A stretch of DNA of 64,000 nucleotides, taken from NCBI GenBank assembly GCA_017430365.1, contig JAFRNC010000005.1, positions 1-64,000 on the forward strand, in the 5' to 3' direction. How positions within the stretch are numbered: position 1 is the first letter of the stretch; each line of letters starts with the position of its first letter. Below, piece after piece: positions 1 to 8,922 of this stretch. The translations under genes and the position numbers were made by a program. The DNA comes from Bacteroidales bacterium (lineage in GTDB: Bacteria; Bacteroidota; Bacteroidia; Bacteroidales; UBA932). The notes below the pieces were generated by a model. The model saw only the letters and a list, made by a program, of their open reading frames with translations. It had not been told where the DNA came from and searched no databases.

Positions 1-98
1 ACGCTTTGCTCTTTCTTGATTTTAATCGTGTTAAAATCGGTACTTGCTTGTACTTGTTCTTCCTATTCTGTCAATGAACTCCCGTTCTTTCCGAAACG
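1..98 (-). other. 5' leader of a leftward transcript, probably an rRNA operon
   Basis: Reading leftwards from the promoter at 104-134, the transcript would begin near 98 with a small hairpin (CCCGTT/AACGGG arms within 81-100). It then carries a boxA-like stretch GTTCATTGACAG (complement of 68-79) and a purine-rich run to the window edge. Bacteroidetes rRNA precursors commonly have a GTTCTTTGAC-type boxA before mature 16S or 23S. The rRNA call is inference, because no mature rRNA sequence lies inside the window and no coding frame fits here. Confidence 0.45.
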
Positions 99-103
99 GG
101 CTG

Positions 104-134
104 CAAAGGTAAAAACCTTTTTTGATTAAACAAA
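104..134 (-). promoter_or_regulatory. Strong leftward housekeeping promoter
   Basis: On the minus strand, TTTG (complement of 131-134) is followed after exactly 19 nt by TACCTTTG (complement of 104-111). Both boxes match the Bacteroidetes primary sigma consensus. Runs of A and T at 135-170 lie just upstream, like an UP element of a highly expressed gene. Transcription should start near position 98 and leave the window. Confidence 0.75.
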
Positions 135-179
135 ACTTTTTCAAAAAATTTTTCAAAAAGTGTTTTTTCGAACGCACAA

Positions 180-212
180 CTCCCGGCTTTAGCGGATCGC
201 TAAGGCCGGGAG
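180..212. terminator. Stable hairpin after the A2M gene
   Basis: The arms CTCCCGGCTTTAGCG (180-194) and its near-perfect complement (198-212) enclose a 3-nt loop. The hairpin lies just beyond the stop of the leftward A2M gene. No T-run follows directly on either strand, so it may terminate weakly, act as a 3'-end stabiliser, or insulate the rRNA-like promoter at 104-134. Confidence 0.45.
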
Positions 213-255
213 GCGCGTGGTTATGGGGCCAAGCCCCGGTAATACTTGGTAATAC

Positions 256-3200
256 TTATCTCACCGTTACCCATCCACCGGGCACAGAGGCGCCGATAGT
301 GTTGTCGTACATCGCCTCGCATACGATTGCGGGACGGTAGAAACGGCCCTTATAGGTAGCGGTCAGCCTCGTCCTCAACCAGGACGTCGAGTTGCGGCCC
401 TGATAGATATACGAGTAGATGCGGTCGTCACGGAAGTCCTGATAGAACCCTTCGATACGGTCGACATGGATTTCCCAGCCTGACGGGAATATCTGGGTAA
501 GGGCCAGGTTGGTGTAATCGGTGGTCGAACTCGTATTAGTAATATAGGTATACATGTAGAAGTCGGTTCCCTGCTCGAGGTCGGAAGGATCGATTGGCGT
601 TCCGTCAGGAAGCGTGTATTTGACCGACAGCTGGAGACCGTCGGCACGGGCGACTTCCTGTCCCTTCTCGGGCACACCGGTGGAACTCACCACCACATAG
701 ACCGGAGCCTTCGAGGAGTTGGTGATCTCCAGGTCGAGACTGGTGCCGTTGCCGGGATCTAGCGAGCCCCTGGCGATGGCCTTCTTGCCGCGGAGAGTGG
801 AACTGCTGCTTCCGGCCTTGACGCTGACATCGAGTCCGTCGACAGCATTGTTCTTCATGTAGTCGGCGACTGCCCTCAGCGCCCATGCGGTACTCTGCGT
901 GCTCATGTAGTGCTTGCGGTCATTGAGCCAGTTCGAGAGCTTCTCGACGTTCTGGAATGCGGCTTTCTTCTCGCCTACCGCGCTGTGTACCATGGCCGCG
1001 ATGGCCTGGACCCTCTCCTCGCTGTCGAAGTTGGAAGAGAAGCGGTTGTAACTCTGGTCGCCTGTGCGGACATTCTGGAGTATCGTATTCGCTACGTCCT
1101 TCTTCCCGTCGAGCACATAAGCTCCGGCCAGGAGCAGTCCGGACGAATAAGGCAGCTTGGCGATGTCTTCCCTCAGGCGGTTCATGTCACCGCGGTCGGG
1201 AGAACCTGCGAGTGCCAGCACATAGCACGCGTATGCGCGGGAATCGGAATCGTATCCCTTGCCGGATGCCACGCTCTTGAGGAAGGTCAGGTTGGATTTC
1301 CTCAGTGCCGCGGGAACGGCATATCCGGCCTTCTGGGCCTCGAGCATGAAGTGGGTTGCGTAGATCGTTCCCCAGACGCTGGCGCCCTGGTAAGCCGACA
1401 TGCCAGGCCAGTAGGTCATTCCGCCCGCGGGGATGGCGAATGAATTGAGCCGTGTGACCGCGGCCTTGACGTTCTTCTCTATCTTGGCCTTGTCGTCGGC
1501 GCTGAGCTCCATGAGCTCACCGAGATAGAGCTGCGGGAAAACGGCGGAAACAGTCTGTTCGATGCAGCCGTGAGGGTAGCCTGTCAGATAGCCGAGCCTG
1601 TAATCAAGGTCGATCGGAGGGATCGTGGAAGCCTCGACATTGACCTCGTTCGTGCCCGGACGGCCGGCGAGGGCGAAAGGAACCTTCAGGCTCTTGCCGC
1701 CTTCGACCAGTTTGACCACGGAGTTCGTGGTGCGGGGGTTGGGCTCGCGGATATCTATCTCAAGGTCTTCCTTGGAGCTGTCGCCGCCACCCTTGGCCAC
1801 GGTCCTGATCTTTCCGATTCCGGCAAGGTCGGAGGCCTTGAGGGTGAACCAGGCGAGCTGCTCGCCGGCCTTGGGAGCGCTGACGCTGGAACTGCCGCTG
1901 CCCACGACGGACAGGGCGCCTTCGGCCGTCACGTCGACAGTGACGTTCCCGACGCCATCCTTATTGGTGAATACGGTGACGGGAAGCACAACTTCCTCGT
2001 CAGTTCCGATAACCCTGGGCAAGGTCGCCTTGACCATGACCGGCTTGGTGACCATGACCTTCTTCTCGGAAGATCCCATGGCGCTGCCGTCAGTGGCGAT
2101 GACCATGGCCCTGAGCTGTCCGATGTACTGCGGAATCTCGACCGTATGCTTGGCCGTGCCGCGTGCCTTGACCGTATAAGGGCCGAGGAAGATGGATACC
2201 GGCTTGAACCGGTCTGCCTGGCTGTTCGGGGTCACCGGAGCGTCGCCTTCGGAGTCACCGCCGATTGCGAAGAGCTGTTCCATACGGGCTCCGTAGGCGC
2301 CGATGATCAGGTCGTAGAGATCCCATGTACGGACACCGAGGGCTTCGGTCGCATAGAAGGAATTCCATGGATCGGGGGTCTTGAAGCGGGTAAGGCTGAG
2401 CAGGCCTTCATCGACCAGTGCCACCACATAGCTCATGGGACGGCCGTCCTCTTCCTTGACGGTGAACGAGACCTCCTTTTCAGGCTGTATTTCGGCAGCG
2501 ATGTCGATCACCGGCTTGAGATGGGTCGCGGGCTCCTCCACCATGATACGCTGCACGCCGAACATGCGGATAGGCGCATCGTTGTCGGAATTGTTGTAGG
2601 GCTGGACGAGGGTCACCGCCGCATAGACGTTGGGAGCCATGCCGGCTTCGACCGGAACGGAGATTTCCGTCTTGTCACCCTTGCAGTCCACCCAGAAGGT
2701 CTTGAGCACGCGCTCACCCTTCTCTATGGAGACGAGGGCGCGGGCACCGCTGGCTGAAGGGATGGTCAGGATGGCGTTCTCACCTACAGCGTATTTGTCC
2801 TTGTTCAGGCTCATGGGGAGACGCACGGCAGCGTCGGAATTCGCGTCGGCCACGTTGTCATATTCATACTGTACCAGCGTCACGGCTGAAGTGGCATGTC
2901 CGCCCGCAGGATCGGTCACGCGGATGAAATAGTAGCCGCTTTCCTCCTTGGAGAGATCGAGACTGAACTCGCCGGTGCCGGAAGAAAGGTTTACGGACAT
3001 CTCCTTGAAAGGCTTGTTGTAGGAATCCTTCGCATAAGATGCAAGGCCGTCGGAAGAGGAACTCCACCACCAGCTCCATCCCATCTTGTAAACTTCGATG
3101 TTCACCTTGACGTTGCGGGGAACGGTCTGTCCCTTGTAGTCAACGGCCACAAGCTTGAAGGTATTGTTCTTGCCTTTGTCGAGATATGACTCGCCCCATT

Positions 3201-5589
3201 CGTTCTCCTTCTCGGGAACGAGTATACCGATATAAGTGTCGTAGAGCGAGACCTTGGTCGTATAACGGTCGATGCTGAAATCACCGCTCTTCTCGAAGAC
3301 GCGGGTGGTAAAGCGGGCGTTTACCATGCCGGGGACGGCATTGGACTCCTTGAAACCGGCGTTGAACGAGAGCTGTCCGTTGGCGTCGGTCTTGCCGTGG
3401 TAAACCTCGAGTTCCTGGGAGGAGAAGCTGCGGGAGCGGTCTTCGAACTGATATCCCTTGTAATTGTCGAAAGAAGTGTGGCCCGAGAAGAATTCGGCGT
3501 CAACCCTGACCTCGAGATCCCTGGCGGGATTGCCGACAAGCCAGCGCGCCGCAACCTGACCGCGGATATTGCCGATCGGAAGGGCGGGTTTGTCGTTGAG
3601 AGTCAAGTCGATGACTATGTTGTTGGGCTTTACCGTCTCGATCTTCACGGTCTTGTACCAGGTCATTCCTCCAGCTGTCACCGCCACCTCCCAGTTTCCT
3701 GTCGGGGCGTCGGCGCCGGTCTTGAAGGTGAAACCGTACATGCCATCGAAACCGGTGTTGTTGACCAGGGTGCTGATGGTCTGGCCCTGGGGATTGCGCA
3801 GGACGGCCGTCACGGGATGGTTGGCCGGCAGCACGCCTTCGTCAAGCATGGATATGAAGGTGATGTGGATGTCGTCGCCAGGACGCCACACACCGCGCTC
3901 GCCGAAAATGAAACCCTTCTGCCCCTGGACGGAAGCGTTGCCGTCGACCTCGAAGCCGCTCATGGAAATCGAACTGCCCGAAGCCATGGAGAGATAGCTC
4001 TTGTCGCTTCCCTTGCTGACGACCACTGTGCGGGCGCGGTCGTCGGGAACGCGGCAGGTGAATTTTCCGCCGGAAGAGGTGGTGCCTTCAGCAATAGGCT
4101 GATTGACGGAGTTGTAGATTACGACCTTTGCTCCGTTGACCGGCTGGCCGGAGATGATGTCGTTGACGAAAATGGAGTACTCTCCCTTGTCCGACCCCTT
4201 GGCTATGACCGAGAGGTCGGATACCAGGATGTTGCGGACCCTCATTTCATAATTGTCGTAACTGCCGAAATAGTAGTCGCTCTCGTAATGGTCTTCCGAG
4301 AACTCGGCGAGGGGATCGACGCCCCTGATCTCGATACGGTAGATCGCACCTCGCTCCACCTTCACGAGGCTGGACAGGTTGAGTCCGTAGGTATTGAGGT
4401 TGCGCAGGCGCGGCGAATTGGGTTCGCCCAGAACCAATGTAGTATCGAGCACCACGCGGGCCACATTATCCGTATAGCAGTAATAATCGTTCAGACTGTT
4501 GCTCTGCAGGAACTGAAGCACATTGTTCTCATAGATGCGTTTCACACGCACGCGTGCCTTGGCGTAATTGATTGCCTGGAAAGGCAGGTTCACGTCGCCC
4601 GAAGAGGGCAGGATGGAACCGCGGGCGATGAAATTGACCGTCGGTTCGCCGGAAGGGATATCGAACCAGCGGTCGAAGTCGTTGTCAAGCTTCTGGCCCC
4701 TGGTGCTGCGGATCGCCTTGCTCACCGAGAGGAACTGTTTTTCGGAAGCCTTGACGGAAGGGATTACCTTAAGTACGTTCTCATTGACTATGAACGACAG
4801 CTTGCCCGCGCCGGGCATCGATACGATGCTCTGGAAATCCTGCTTGGGGTCCAGGGCAGACGAGAAGGCTATCTCGAATCCGAAAGGCTCGAGTTTGACC
4901 TCGCTTTCCAGTACATCAAACTGTCCCTTTGCAGGAATCTCATACCTGCGGCTGCCTTCGGCGGCATATTTGGGCCAGGAATAGTTGAGAGTGACAGCGC
5001 CCTTGCGGTCGCCGGCAGCTATATTGCCGACCGTAACCGTGTGGTTGTGTCCGTCGTCGGAATGTACCCACGCCACCGAAGCGTCGGCACCCTTGACGGA
5101 GAAACCGCTCTCGAGATACTTGCCGTCCAGGGCTTCGGGGGAACTCAGTTCCAGGTCGATCTGGAACTTGTCGTCGATGCCCGGATAGCCCGTCAGTTTG
5201 CTGTAGTCGAAGAGCAGCACCGGAGCGAGGGTTTTCACCTCGAAGGTCTGCTTGCCGCCGGAAACGCCCGCCAGTTTTCCGAAATCAGCGGTCACCTTGT
5301 AGGTGGTGTTATAGTCAAGCGGCTCTTTGGGAATGATGCAGACCGTCTGCTGGTCGACGATCTGGACGTCGAAATCCACTTTTGGAGAGATGGATACGGC
5401 CTTCTTGGCCGCGGCGGCAGCCTGGTCGACATCTTTCATCGAGAAGGCATCGTACAGGCGTACGGTCACGGGGTCTTCCACGCGGATCTCCCTGGAATAG
5501 CTGGCTATGCTGTCTCCGGAAGGGGCTCCGCACGACACTGCCGCTAACAGCGCCGCAATGAAACTCAAGGCTAAAACGGTTCTTTTCAT
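256..5589 (-). CDS. Alpha-2-macroglobulin family lipoprotein
   Basis: A 1777-residue bacterial alpha-2-macroglobulin, thought to trap proteases that reach the periplasm by closing around them after bait-region cleavage and thioester attachment. A lipoprotein signal ends at Cys20 (lipobox AAVSC). N-terminal macroglobulin-like beta domains are followed by the bait and A2M core, then the alpha-helical thioester domain containing GCIEQ (Cys1342 to Gln1345), so the thioester appears intact. The stop lies at the left end near a hairpin. It is divergent from the PBP1C gene, with promoters packed into about 50 bp. The same two families are neighbours in Enterobacteria (yfhM-pbpC), which supports a joint role in guarding or repairing the envelope. 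The long open frames antisense to it are composition artefacts. Confidence 0.95.
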   Translation of the reverse strand: MKRTVLALSFIAALLAAVSCGAPSGDSIASYSREIRVEDPVTVRLYDAFSMKDVDQAAAAAKKAVSISPKVDFDVQIVDQQTVCIIPKEPLDYNTTYKVTADFGKLAGVSGGKQTFEVKTLAPVLLFDYSKLTGYPGIDDKFQIDLELSSPEALDGKYLESGFSVKGADASVAWVHSDDGHNHTVTVGNIAAGDRKGAVTLNYSWPKYAAEGSRRYEIPAKGQFDVLESEVKLEPFGFEIAFSSALDPKQDFQSIVSMPGAGKLSFIVNENVLKVIPSVKASEKQFLSVSKAIRSTRGQKLDNDFDRWFDIPSGEPTVNFIARGSILPSSGDVNLPFQAINYAKARVRVKRIYENNVLQFLQSNSLNDYYCYTDNVARVVLDTTLVLGEPNSPRLRNLNTYGLNLSSLVKVERGAIYRIEIRGVDPLAEFSEDHYESDYYFGSYDNYEMRVRNILVSDLSVIAKGSDKGEYSIFVNDIISGQPVNGAKVVIYNSVNQPIAEGTTSSGGKFTCRVPDDRARTVVVSKGSDKSYLSMASGSSISMSGFEVDGNASVQGQKGFIFGERGVWRPGDDIHITFISMLDEGVLPANHPVTAVLRNPQGQTISTLVNNTGFDGMYGFTFKTGADAPTGNWEVAVTAGGMTWYKTVKIETVKPNNIVIDLTLNDKPALPIGNIRGQVAARWLVGNPARDLEVRVDAEFFSGHTSFDNYKGYQFEDRSRSFSSQELEVYHGKTDANGQLSFNAGFKESNAVPGMVNARFTTRVFEKSGDFSIDRYTTKVSLYDTYIGILVPEKENEWGESYLDKGKNNTFKLVAVDYKGQTVPRNVKVNIEVYKMGWSWWWSSSSDGLASYAKDSYNKPFKEMSVNLSSGTGEFSLDLSKEESGYYFIRVTDPAGGHATSAVTLVQYEYDNVADANSDAAVRLPMSLNKDKYAVGENAILTIPSASGARALVSIEKGERVLKTFWVDCKGDKTEISVPVEAGMAPNVYAAVTLVQPYNNSDNDAPIRMFGVQRIMVEEPATHLKPVIDIAAEIQPEKEVSFTVKEEDGRPMSYVVALVDEGLLSLTRFKTPDPWNSFYATEALGVRTWDLYDLIIGAYGARMEQLFAIGGDSEGDAPVTPNSQADRFKPVSIFLGPYTVKARGTAKHTVEIPQYIGQLRAMVIATDGSAMGSSEKKVMVTKPVMVKATLPRVIGTDEEVVLPVTVFTNKDGVGNVTVDVTAEGALSVVGSGSSSVSAPKAGEQLAWFTLKASDLAGIGKIRTVAKGGGDSSKEDLEIDIREPNPRTTNSVVKLVEGGKSLKVPFALAGRPGTNEVNVEASTIPPIDLDYRLGYLTGYPHGCIEQTVSAVFPQLYLGELMELSADDKAKIEKNVKAAVTRLNSFAIPAGGMTYWPGMSAYQGASVWGTIYATHFMLEAQKAGYAVPAALRKSNLTFLKSVASGKGYDSDSRAYACYVLALAGSPDRGDMNRLREDIAKLPYSSGLLLAGAYVLDGKKDVANTILQNVRTGDQSYNRFSSNFDSEERVQAIAAMVHSAVGEKKAAFQNVEKLSNWLNDRKHYMSTQSTAWALRAVADYMKNNAVDGLDVSVKAGSSSSTLRGKKAIARGSLDPGNGTSLDLEITNSSKAPVYVVVSSTGVPEKGQEVARADGLQLSVKYTLPDGTPIDPSDLEQGTDFYMYTYITNTSSTTDYTNLALTQIFPSGWEIHVDRIEGFYQDFRDDRIYSYIYQGRNSTSWLRTRLTATYKGRFYRPAIVCEAMYDNTIGASVPGGWVTVR

Positions 5590-5608
5590 ATTACTGAGGA
5601 TTTTTGCC

Positions 5609-5616
5609 TATTTTTG
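5609..5616 (+). promoter_or_regulatory. -7 box for pbpC
   Basis: TATTTTTG matches TAnnTTTG and places the transcript start near 5622. No good TTTG -33 box is visible. The box covers the more upstream TTG codon at 5614, so it favours translation from GTG 5644. Confidence 0.55.
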
Positions 5617-5626
5617 CTATATAATG

Positions 5627-5634
5627 CAAATATA
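5627..5634 (-). promoter_or_regulatory. -7 box for the A2M gene
   Basis: The complement reads TATATTTG, an exact TAnnTTTG match. Transcription would start near 5620, giving a leader of about 30 nt before the ATG at 5589. It lies only 10 bp from the opposing pbpC -7 box. Confidence 0.55.
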
Positions 5635-5643
5635 ACAATTTCG

Positions 5644-7914
5644 GTGCACAATAGAAAAAACCTGCTGCTCCTTTTTTCCTCCCTCGCCCTCATCACGGCG
5701 ATCGGGCTGATACTCAGACCGGGAAAACTTTTTGACGCCCCTGTCTGCGCCGTGCTGGAAAGCCGTGACGGACAGTTGCTGGGAGCGAGGATCGCCGCCG
5801 ACGGACAGTGGCGCTTCCCCGCTTCGGATTCGGTGCCCGAAAAATTCGCGAAATCCATCATTACGTTTGAGGACAAGCGCTTCAGGCGACATCCCGGAGT
5901 GGATATTTTCGCCATCGCCAGAGCCGTCCGCCTCAACTTCAGCAAAGGAGAGGTGCGGAGCGGAGCCAGCACACTCACCATGCAGACAATACGCCTGAGC
6001 AGGGGAGACAAACCCCGCACCATCGGGGAAAAAGTGCTCGAAATGATACTCGCCCTACGCCTGGAACTATATTGCAGCAAAGATGAGATCCTGTCGCTCT
6101 ATGCCTCCAACGCCCCGTTCGGAGGCAATGTAGTAGGGATTGACGCCGCGGCATGGCGCTATTTCGGAAGGCCTGCCGACGAACTGTCGTGGGCCGAGAG
6201 TGCAATGCTGGCCGTACTCCCCAACGCCCCGGCGCTGATACACCCCGGCAGCCGCCGCGACCGCTTGCTCGCCAAACGCAATTTCCTGCTGGACAAACTT
6301 TGCGATGCCGGAGAGATAGACAGCCTGACATGCTCGCTCGCCAAAGACGAACCTCTCCCGGAAAAGCCCTGGCCGCTGCCCGAAACCGCATACCACTATC
6401 TCGAAACGCTCCGGAAGCAGCAGGGCGACCGATTGTACCGCAGCAGCATCGACGCCGCGCTTCAGACCCGGGCCGAAGAAATAATCCGCCGCCACCACGA
6501 AAGCTTCGCCACCAACCAGGTGTTCAACCTGGCGGCAATCATCCTGAACGTCCATACAGGAGAGCCTGTCGTCTATTGCGGCAACGCAGGGCACACATCG
6601 CGCGAGCACGGTGACAACGTGGACGTCGTCCAGGCGCCACGAAGCAGCGGAAGCACCCTCAAGCCGCTCCTGTACGCAGCCATGCTGGACGAAGGGGAGA
6701 TACTCCCCGGAATGCTGATCTCGGACATACCTTTCCACTACAAGGACTTCTCCCCGAACAACTTCAACCATACATTCGACGGCGCGGTTCCCGCACGCGA
6801 CGTTATCCGCCGCTCGCTCAACGTCCCGTCTGTGAGGATGCTGCACGAATTCGGCGTCGAGAAATTCATCGACCTGCTGCAGCGGCTGGGATTCACCACC
6901 ATCACCAGGGGCGCCGACATCTACGGACTTTCCCTCATCCTCGGCGGCGCCGAGATAAAACTTGCCGACCTTGCCTCGGTCTATGCATCCCTGGCGAGGG
7001 AACTGGGAGACGAAGACGCCGTGAAAAGGCCGGTCCTCTCCCGGGGAGCCCTCTGGTGCACTTTCGACGTACTGACGGAAGTGAACCGTCCGGAAGAGGA
7101 AGGAGACTGGCACAGTTTCAACTCCAGCAAGAAGATAGCATGGAAGACCGGCACCAGCTATGGCAACCGGGACGCATGGAGCGTCGGCGTCACGCCCGAT
7201 TACGTAGTAGCCGTATGGGTCGGCAACTGCGACGGTGAAGGACGGCCGCTTCTCACCGGTGTCGGCTATGCGGCTCCCGTCATGTTCGACCTGTTCGGCC
7301 TGCTACCTCCTGGAAGGTGGTTCGACTGCCCCATGGATGAACTCGACGAGATCGAGTGCTGCGCCCTGAGCGGCCATCCGGCCTCCGACCTGTGCACCGC
7401 CGACGGAACGGTGACCATGCTGGTCCCCAAAGCTCCGGCACGTCCCGGGCTCTGCCCCTACCACCGTCTGGTACACCTCAACCCTGAGGAGACATGGCAG
7501 GTTGACGGCGACTGCTGGCCGGTCGACGAGATACGCAACGTATCCCGCTTCGTACTTCCTCCAGCCCAGGAATGGTACTACATGCGTTCCCACAGCGATT
7601 ACCGTCCCCTTCCTCCCTTCCATCCCGACTACGCCGGATCAAGGCAGTCGGGTGCGGTCGAAATCATCTACCCGCAGGATGGAATGAGCATAGCGACCCC
7701 CGTAGCCCTGGACTCGCACAGCCAGGGAGTGGTCTTCTCGGCCGCCCACAGCGATCCCGGAGCCACGCTGTTCTGGCATCTTGACGGGGATTATCTTGGG
7801 ACGACCGCCCACGGCGAGCACAAGATCAAGGTCGTTCCGGAAAAAGGCTATCATCTGCTGACAGTAATCGACGCCAACGGCCACTCGGCTTCGGTCCGCT
7901 TCACCGCGCTTTAG
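5644..7914 (+). CDS. pbpC: Penicillin-binding protein 1C, bifunctional glycosyltransferase/transpeptidase
   Basis: Builds peptidoglycan at the outer face of the inner membrane. A membrane anchor occupies about residues 6-25. The GT51 glycosyltransferase domain follows, with FEDKRF (catalytic Glu76) and GASTLTMQ (107-114). The transpeptidase domain has nucleophile Ser337 in STLK, SLN at 391-393 and KTGT at 501-504. A beta-sandwich C-terminal domain typical of PBP1C (BiPBP_C) fills about the last 80 residues. All catalytic motifs are present. I place the start at GTG 5644 because a TTG at 5614 would sit inside the -7 promoter box; no initiator is experimentally fixed. The gene is divergent from the A2M gene, a pairing known from other bacteria. 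Confidence 0.93.
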   Translation: MHNRKNLLLLFSSLALITAIGLILRPGKLFDAPVCAVLESRDGQLLGARIAADGQWRFPASDSVPEKFAKSIITFEDKRFRRHPGVDIFAIARAVRLNFSKGEVRSGASTLTMQTIRLSRGDKPRTIGEKVLEMILALRLELYCSKDEILSLYASNAPFGGNVVGIDAAAWRYFGRPADELSWAESAMLAVLPNAPALIHPGSRRDRLLAKRNFLLDKLCDAGEIDSLTCSLAKDEPLPEKPWPLPETAYHYLETLRKQQGDRLYRSSIDAALQTRAEEIIRRHHESFATNQVFNLAAIILNVHTGEPVVYCGNAGHTSREHGDNVDVVQAPRSSGSTLKPLLYAAMLDEGEILPGMLISDIPFHYKDFSPNNFNHTFDGAVPARDVIRRSLNVPSVRMLHEFGVEKFIDLLQRLGFTTITRGADIYGLSLILGGAEIKLADLASVYASLARELGDEDAVKRPVLSRGALWCTFDVLTEVNRPEEEGDWHSFNSSKKIAWKTGTSYGNRDAWSVGVTPDYVVAVWVGNCDGEGRPLLTGVGYAAPVMFDLFGLLPPGRWFDCPMDELDEIECCALSGHPASDLCTADGTVTMLVPKAPARPGLCPYHRLVHLNPEETWQVDGDCWPVDEIRNVSRFVLPPAQEWYYMRSHSDYRPLPPFHPDYAGSRQSGAVEIIYPQDGMSIATPVALDSHSQGVVFSAAHSDPGATLFWHLDGDYLGTTAHGEHKIKVVPEKGYHLLTVIDANGHSASVRFTAL

Positions 7915-8010
7915 CCGGCAGCAGGCCGGCGGATGCCTGCATGAGGCCGCTTCTGGGGCTGCCTCACTGTGGCCGCTTCCGCGGCCGACGATGGCCTTGA
8001 CCTCAAATCC

Positions 8011-8123
8011 GCGCTGCAACGGACGCATCTGTGGTTCAGCGGTTTATGCAAAGTGATCCCCCTGTTTTTGAGGGGGATCACTTTGCATAAATACTTGTCG
8101 GTCAATTGCGTCCGTTGCAGCGC
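8011..8123 (-). repeat. Palindromic dispersed repeat, copy 1 (reverse orientation)
   Basis: A 113-bp element with 17-bp perfect terminal inverted repeats (8011-8027 and 8107-8123, core CGCTGCAACGGACGCA) and an inner perfect hairpin of about 21 bp (8043-8091) closed by a GTTTTTG loop. Relatives lie at 22779-22889 and 55183-55303. Its left flank resembles the right flanks of the other copies, so this copy is inverted relative to them. It sits between the pbpC stop and the tRNA-His promoter, and no reading frame in it looks real. Confidence 0.9.
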
Positions 8124-8145
8124 AAAATGAGGCAAGGTGAAAAAA

Positions 8146-8178
8146 TTTGCATTATTTACAGAAAAAGCATTACCTTTG
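8146..8178 (+). promoter_or_regulatory. Promoter of tRNA-His
   Basis: TTTG (8146-8149), 21 nt, then TACCTTTG (8171-8178). The expected start near 8185 lies a few bases before the mature tRNA. Confidence 0.75.
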
Positions 8179-8191
8179 CCGTCCCATAGAT

Positions 8192-8265
8192 GGTGGATGT
8201 AGTTCAGCTGGTAGAGCATCGGATTGTGGTTCCGAGTGTCGTGGGTTCGAGTCCCATCATCCACC
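8192..8265 (+). tRNA. tRNA-His (GTG anticodon)
   Basis: The cloverleaf is complete: acceptor GTGGATG (8193-8199) pairs with CATCCAC (8258-8264), the anticodon stem is TCGGA/TCCGA around loop TTGTGGT, and the anticodon GTG is at 8226-8228. The T arm is GTGGG-TTCGAGT-CCCAT. An extra G at 8192 opposite C 8265 is the G-1:C73 pair unique to tRNA-His. The CCA tail is not encoded. It has its own promoter and terminator, so it is a single-gene transcription unit. Confidence 0.97.
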
Positions 8266-8268
8266 CGC

Positions 8269-8302
8269 AAAAAAGCCTTCAGATTTCTCTGAAGGCTTTT
8301 TT
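8269..8302 (+). terminator. Rho-independent terminator after tRNA-His
   Basis: The complementary arms AAGCCTTCAGA and TCTGAAGGCTT are followed by a run of T, starting 4 nt after the tRNA end. Confidence 0.9.
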
Positions 8303-8400
8303 AGTATTCGATCAGCCGTTCGAAGCCATGGCTCTCTTGGCGCCGGGATTGAATGCCGGCGCCAGCAGGAGAAACAATCTGGTCAACAATACAGTTGATG

Positions 8401-8787
8401 TTATTCTTCTTCAGTCCCGAGACCGAGGTCTTTCAGGAAGTTGCCTATACCTTCAAGAAGCGAGGGGATCTGGTCGATCAGGCCGTTGACAGTATCGATC
8501 GCCGTCTTGACGCCGCTCTTGGCGGCAAGGCCCACATATTTGCCTATGGCAGAACGTATCTGTTTCTGCTCATCCACAGTGTAGGAGCTGCGGTTCTGGG
8601 TATATTCGTCGACCAGTTTGCCGAAATGCTCGTTGGCCTTTTTCCAATCGTCTTCAGAGAAGTTGGCGCAGCGCTTTTCGACACCGTTGACGAATCTGTC
8701 GAAGCGTGCGGGAAGGGTCTCCTTGCAGGAAGTGAGGGCGAGGGCGACGAAGGCCGCCATCATGAAGAGAATCAAAAAACGTTTCAT
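8401..8787 (-). CDS. Small secreted lipoprotein, DUF6565-like
   Basis: A 128-residue protein with a lipoprotein signal (hydrophobic stretch ending LALTSC, Cys21). The rest is a predicted helical domain with FDRFVNGVEKRC and EDDWKKANEHFGKLVDEY early on and a glycine-rich amphipathic tail (LLEGIGNFLKDLGLG). It resembles short Bacteroidales lipoproteins that I recall as DUF6565; I could not check this. The function is unknown, and the single-gene arrangement gives no context. It is transcribed leftwards from a -7 box at 8814-8821 and faces the tRNA-His terminator. Confidence 0.8.
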   Translation of the reverse strand: MKRFLILFMMAAFVALALTSCKETLPARFDRFVNGVEKRCANFSEDDWKKANEHFGKLVDEYTQNRSSYTVDEQKQIRSAIGKYVGLAAKSGVKTAIDTVNGLIDQIPSLLEGIGNFLKDLGLGTEEE

Positions 8788-8813
8788 TTGCTTCAGGATT
8801 ATGTTTGTCGTCT

Positions 8814-8821
8814 CAAAGATA
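8814..8821 (-). promoter_or_regulatory. -7 box for the small lipoprotein gene
   Basis: The complement is TATCTTTG. The predicted leader to the ATG at 8787 is about 20 nt. No clear -33 box is seen. Confidence 0.5.
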
Positions 8822-8890
8822 GTCTAATAAAGTGAGAACTACAATACCGCAGGTGAAAGCCAAATCGCTCCAACCGCACCGATAATTTCG

Positions 8891-8898
8891 TAGATTTG
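8891..8898 (+). promoter_or_regulatory. -7 box for the GH20 gene
   Basis: TAGATTTG matches TAnnTTTG. The transcript start would be near 8904, about 20 nt before the GTG start at 8923. Confidence 0.55.
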
Positions 8899-8922
8899 TA
8901 GGAGAAACCAAACCAGCCGAAC

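Noticed and set aside
180..212. Hairpin as an integration (att) site
   Set aside because: No second copy, no tRNA end and no integrase nearby; a 3'-end structure of the A2M transcript is simpler.
3397..5547. Long open frame (716 codons) antisense to the A2M gene
   Set aside because: It mirrors the GC-rich third positions of the A2M gene, has no recognisable domain, no signal or promoter, and A2M is certain on the other strand. The open frames at 910-1443 and 1570-2757 are rejected for the same reason.
8147..8489. Open frames crossing tRNA-His
   Set aside because: They read through the tRNA cloverleaf and its terminator hairpin, which explain the sequence fully.
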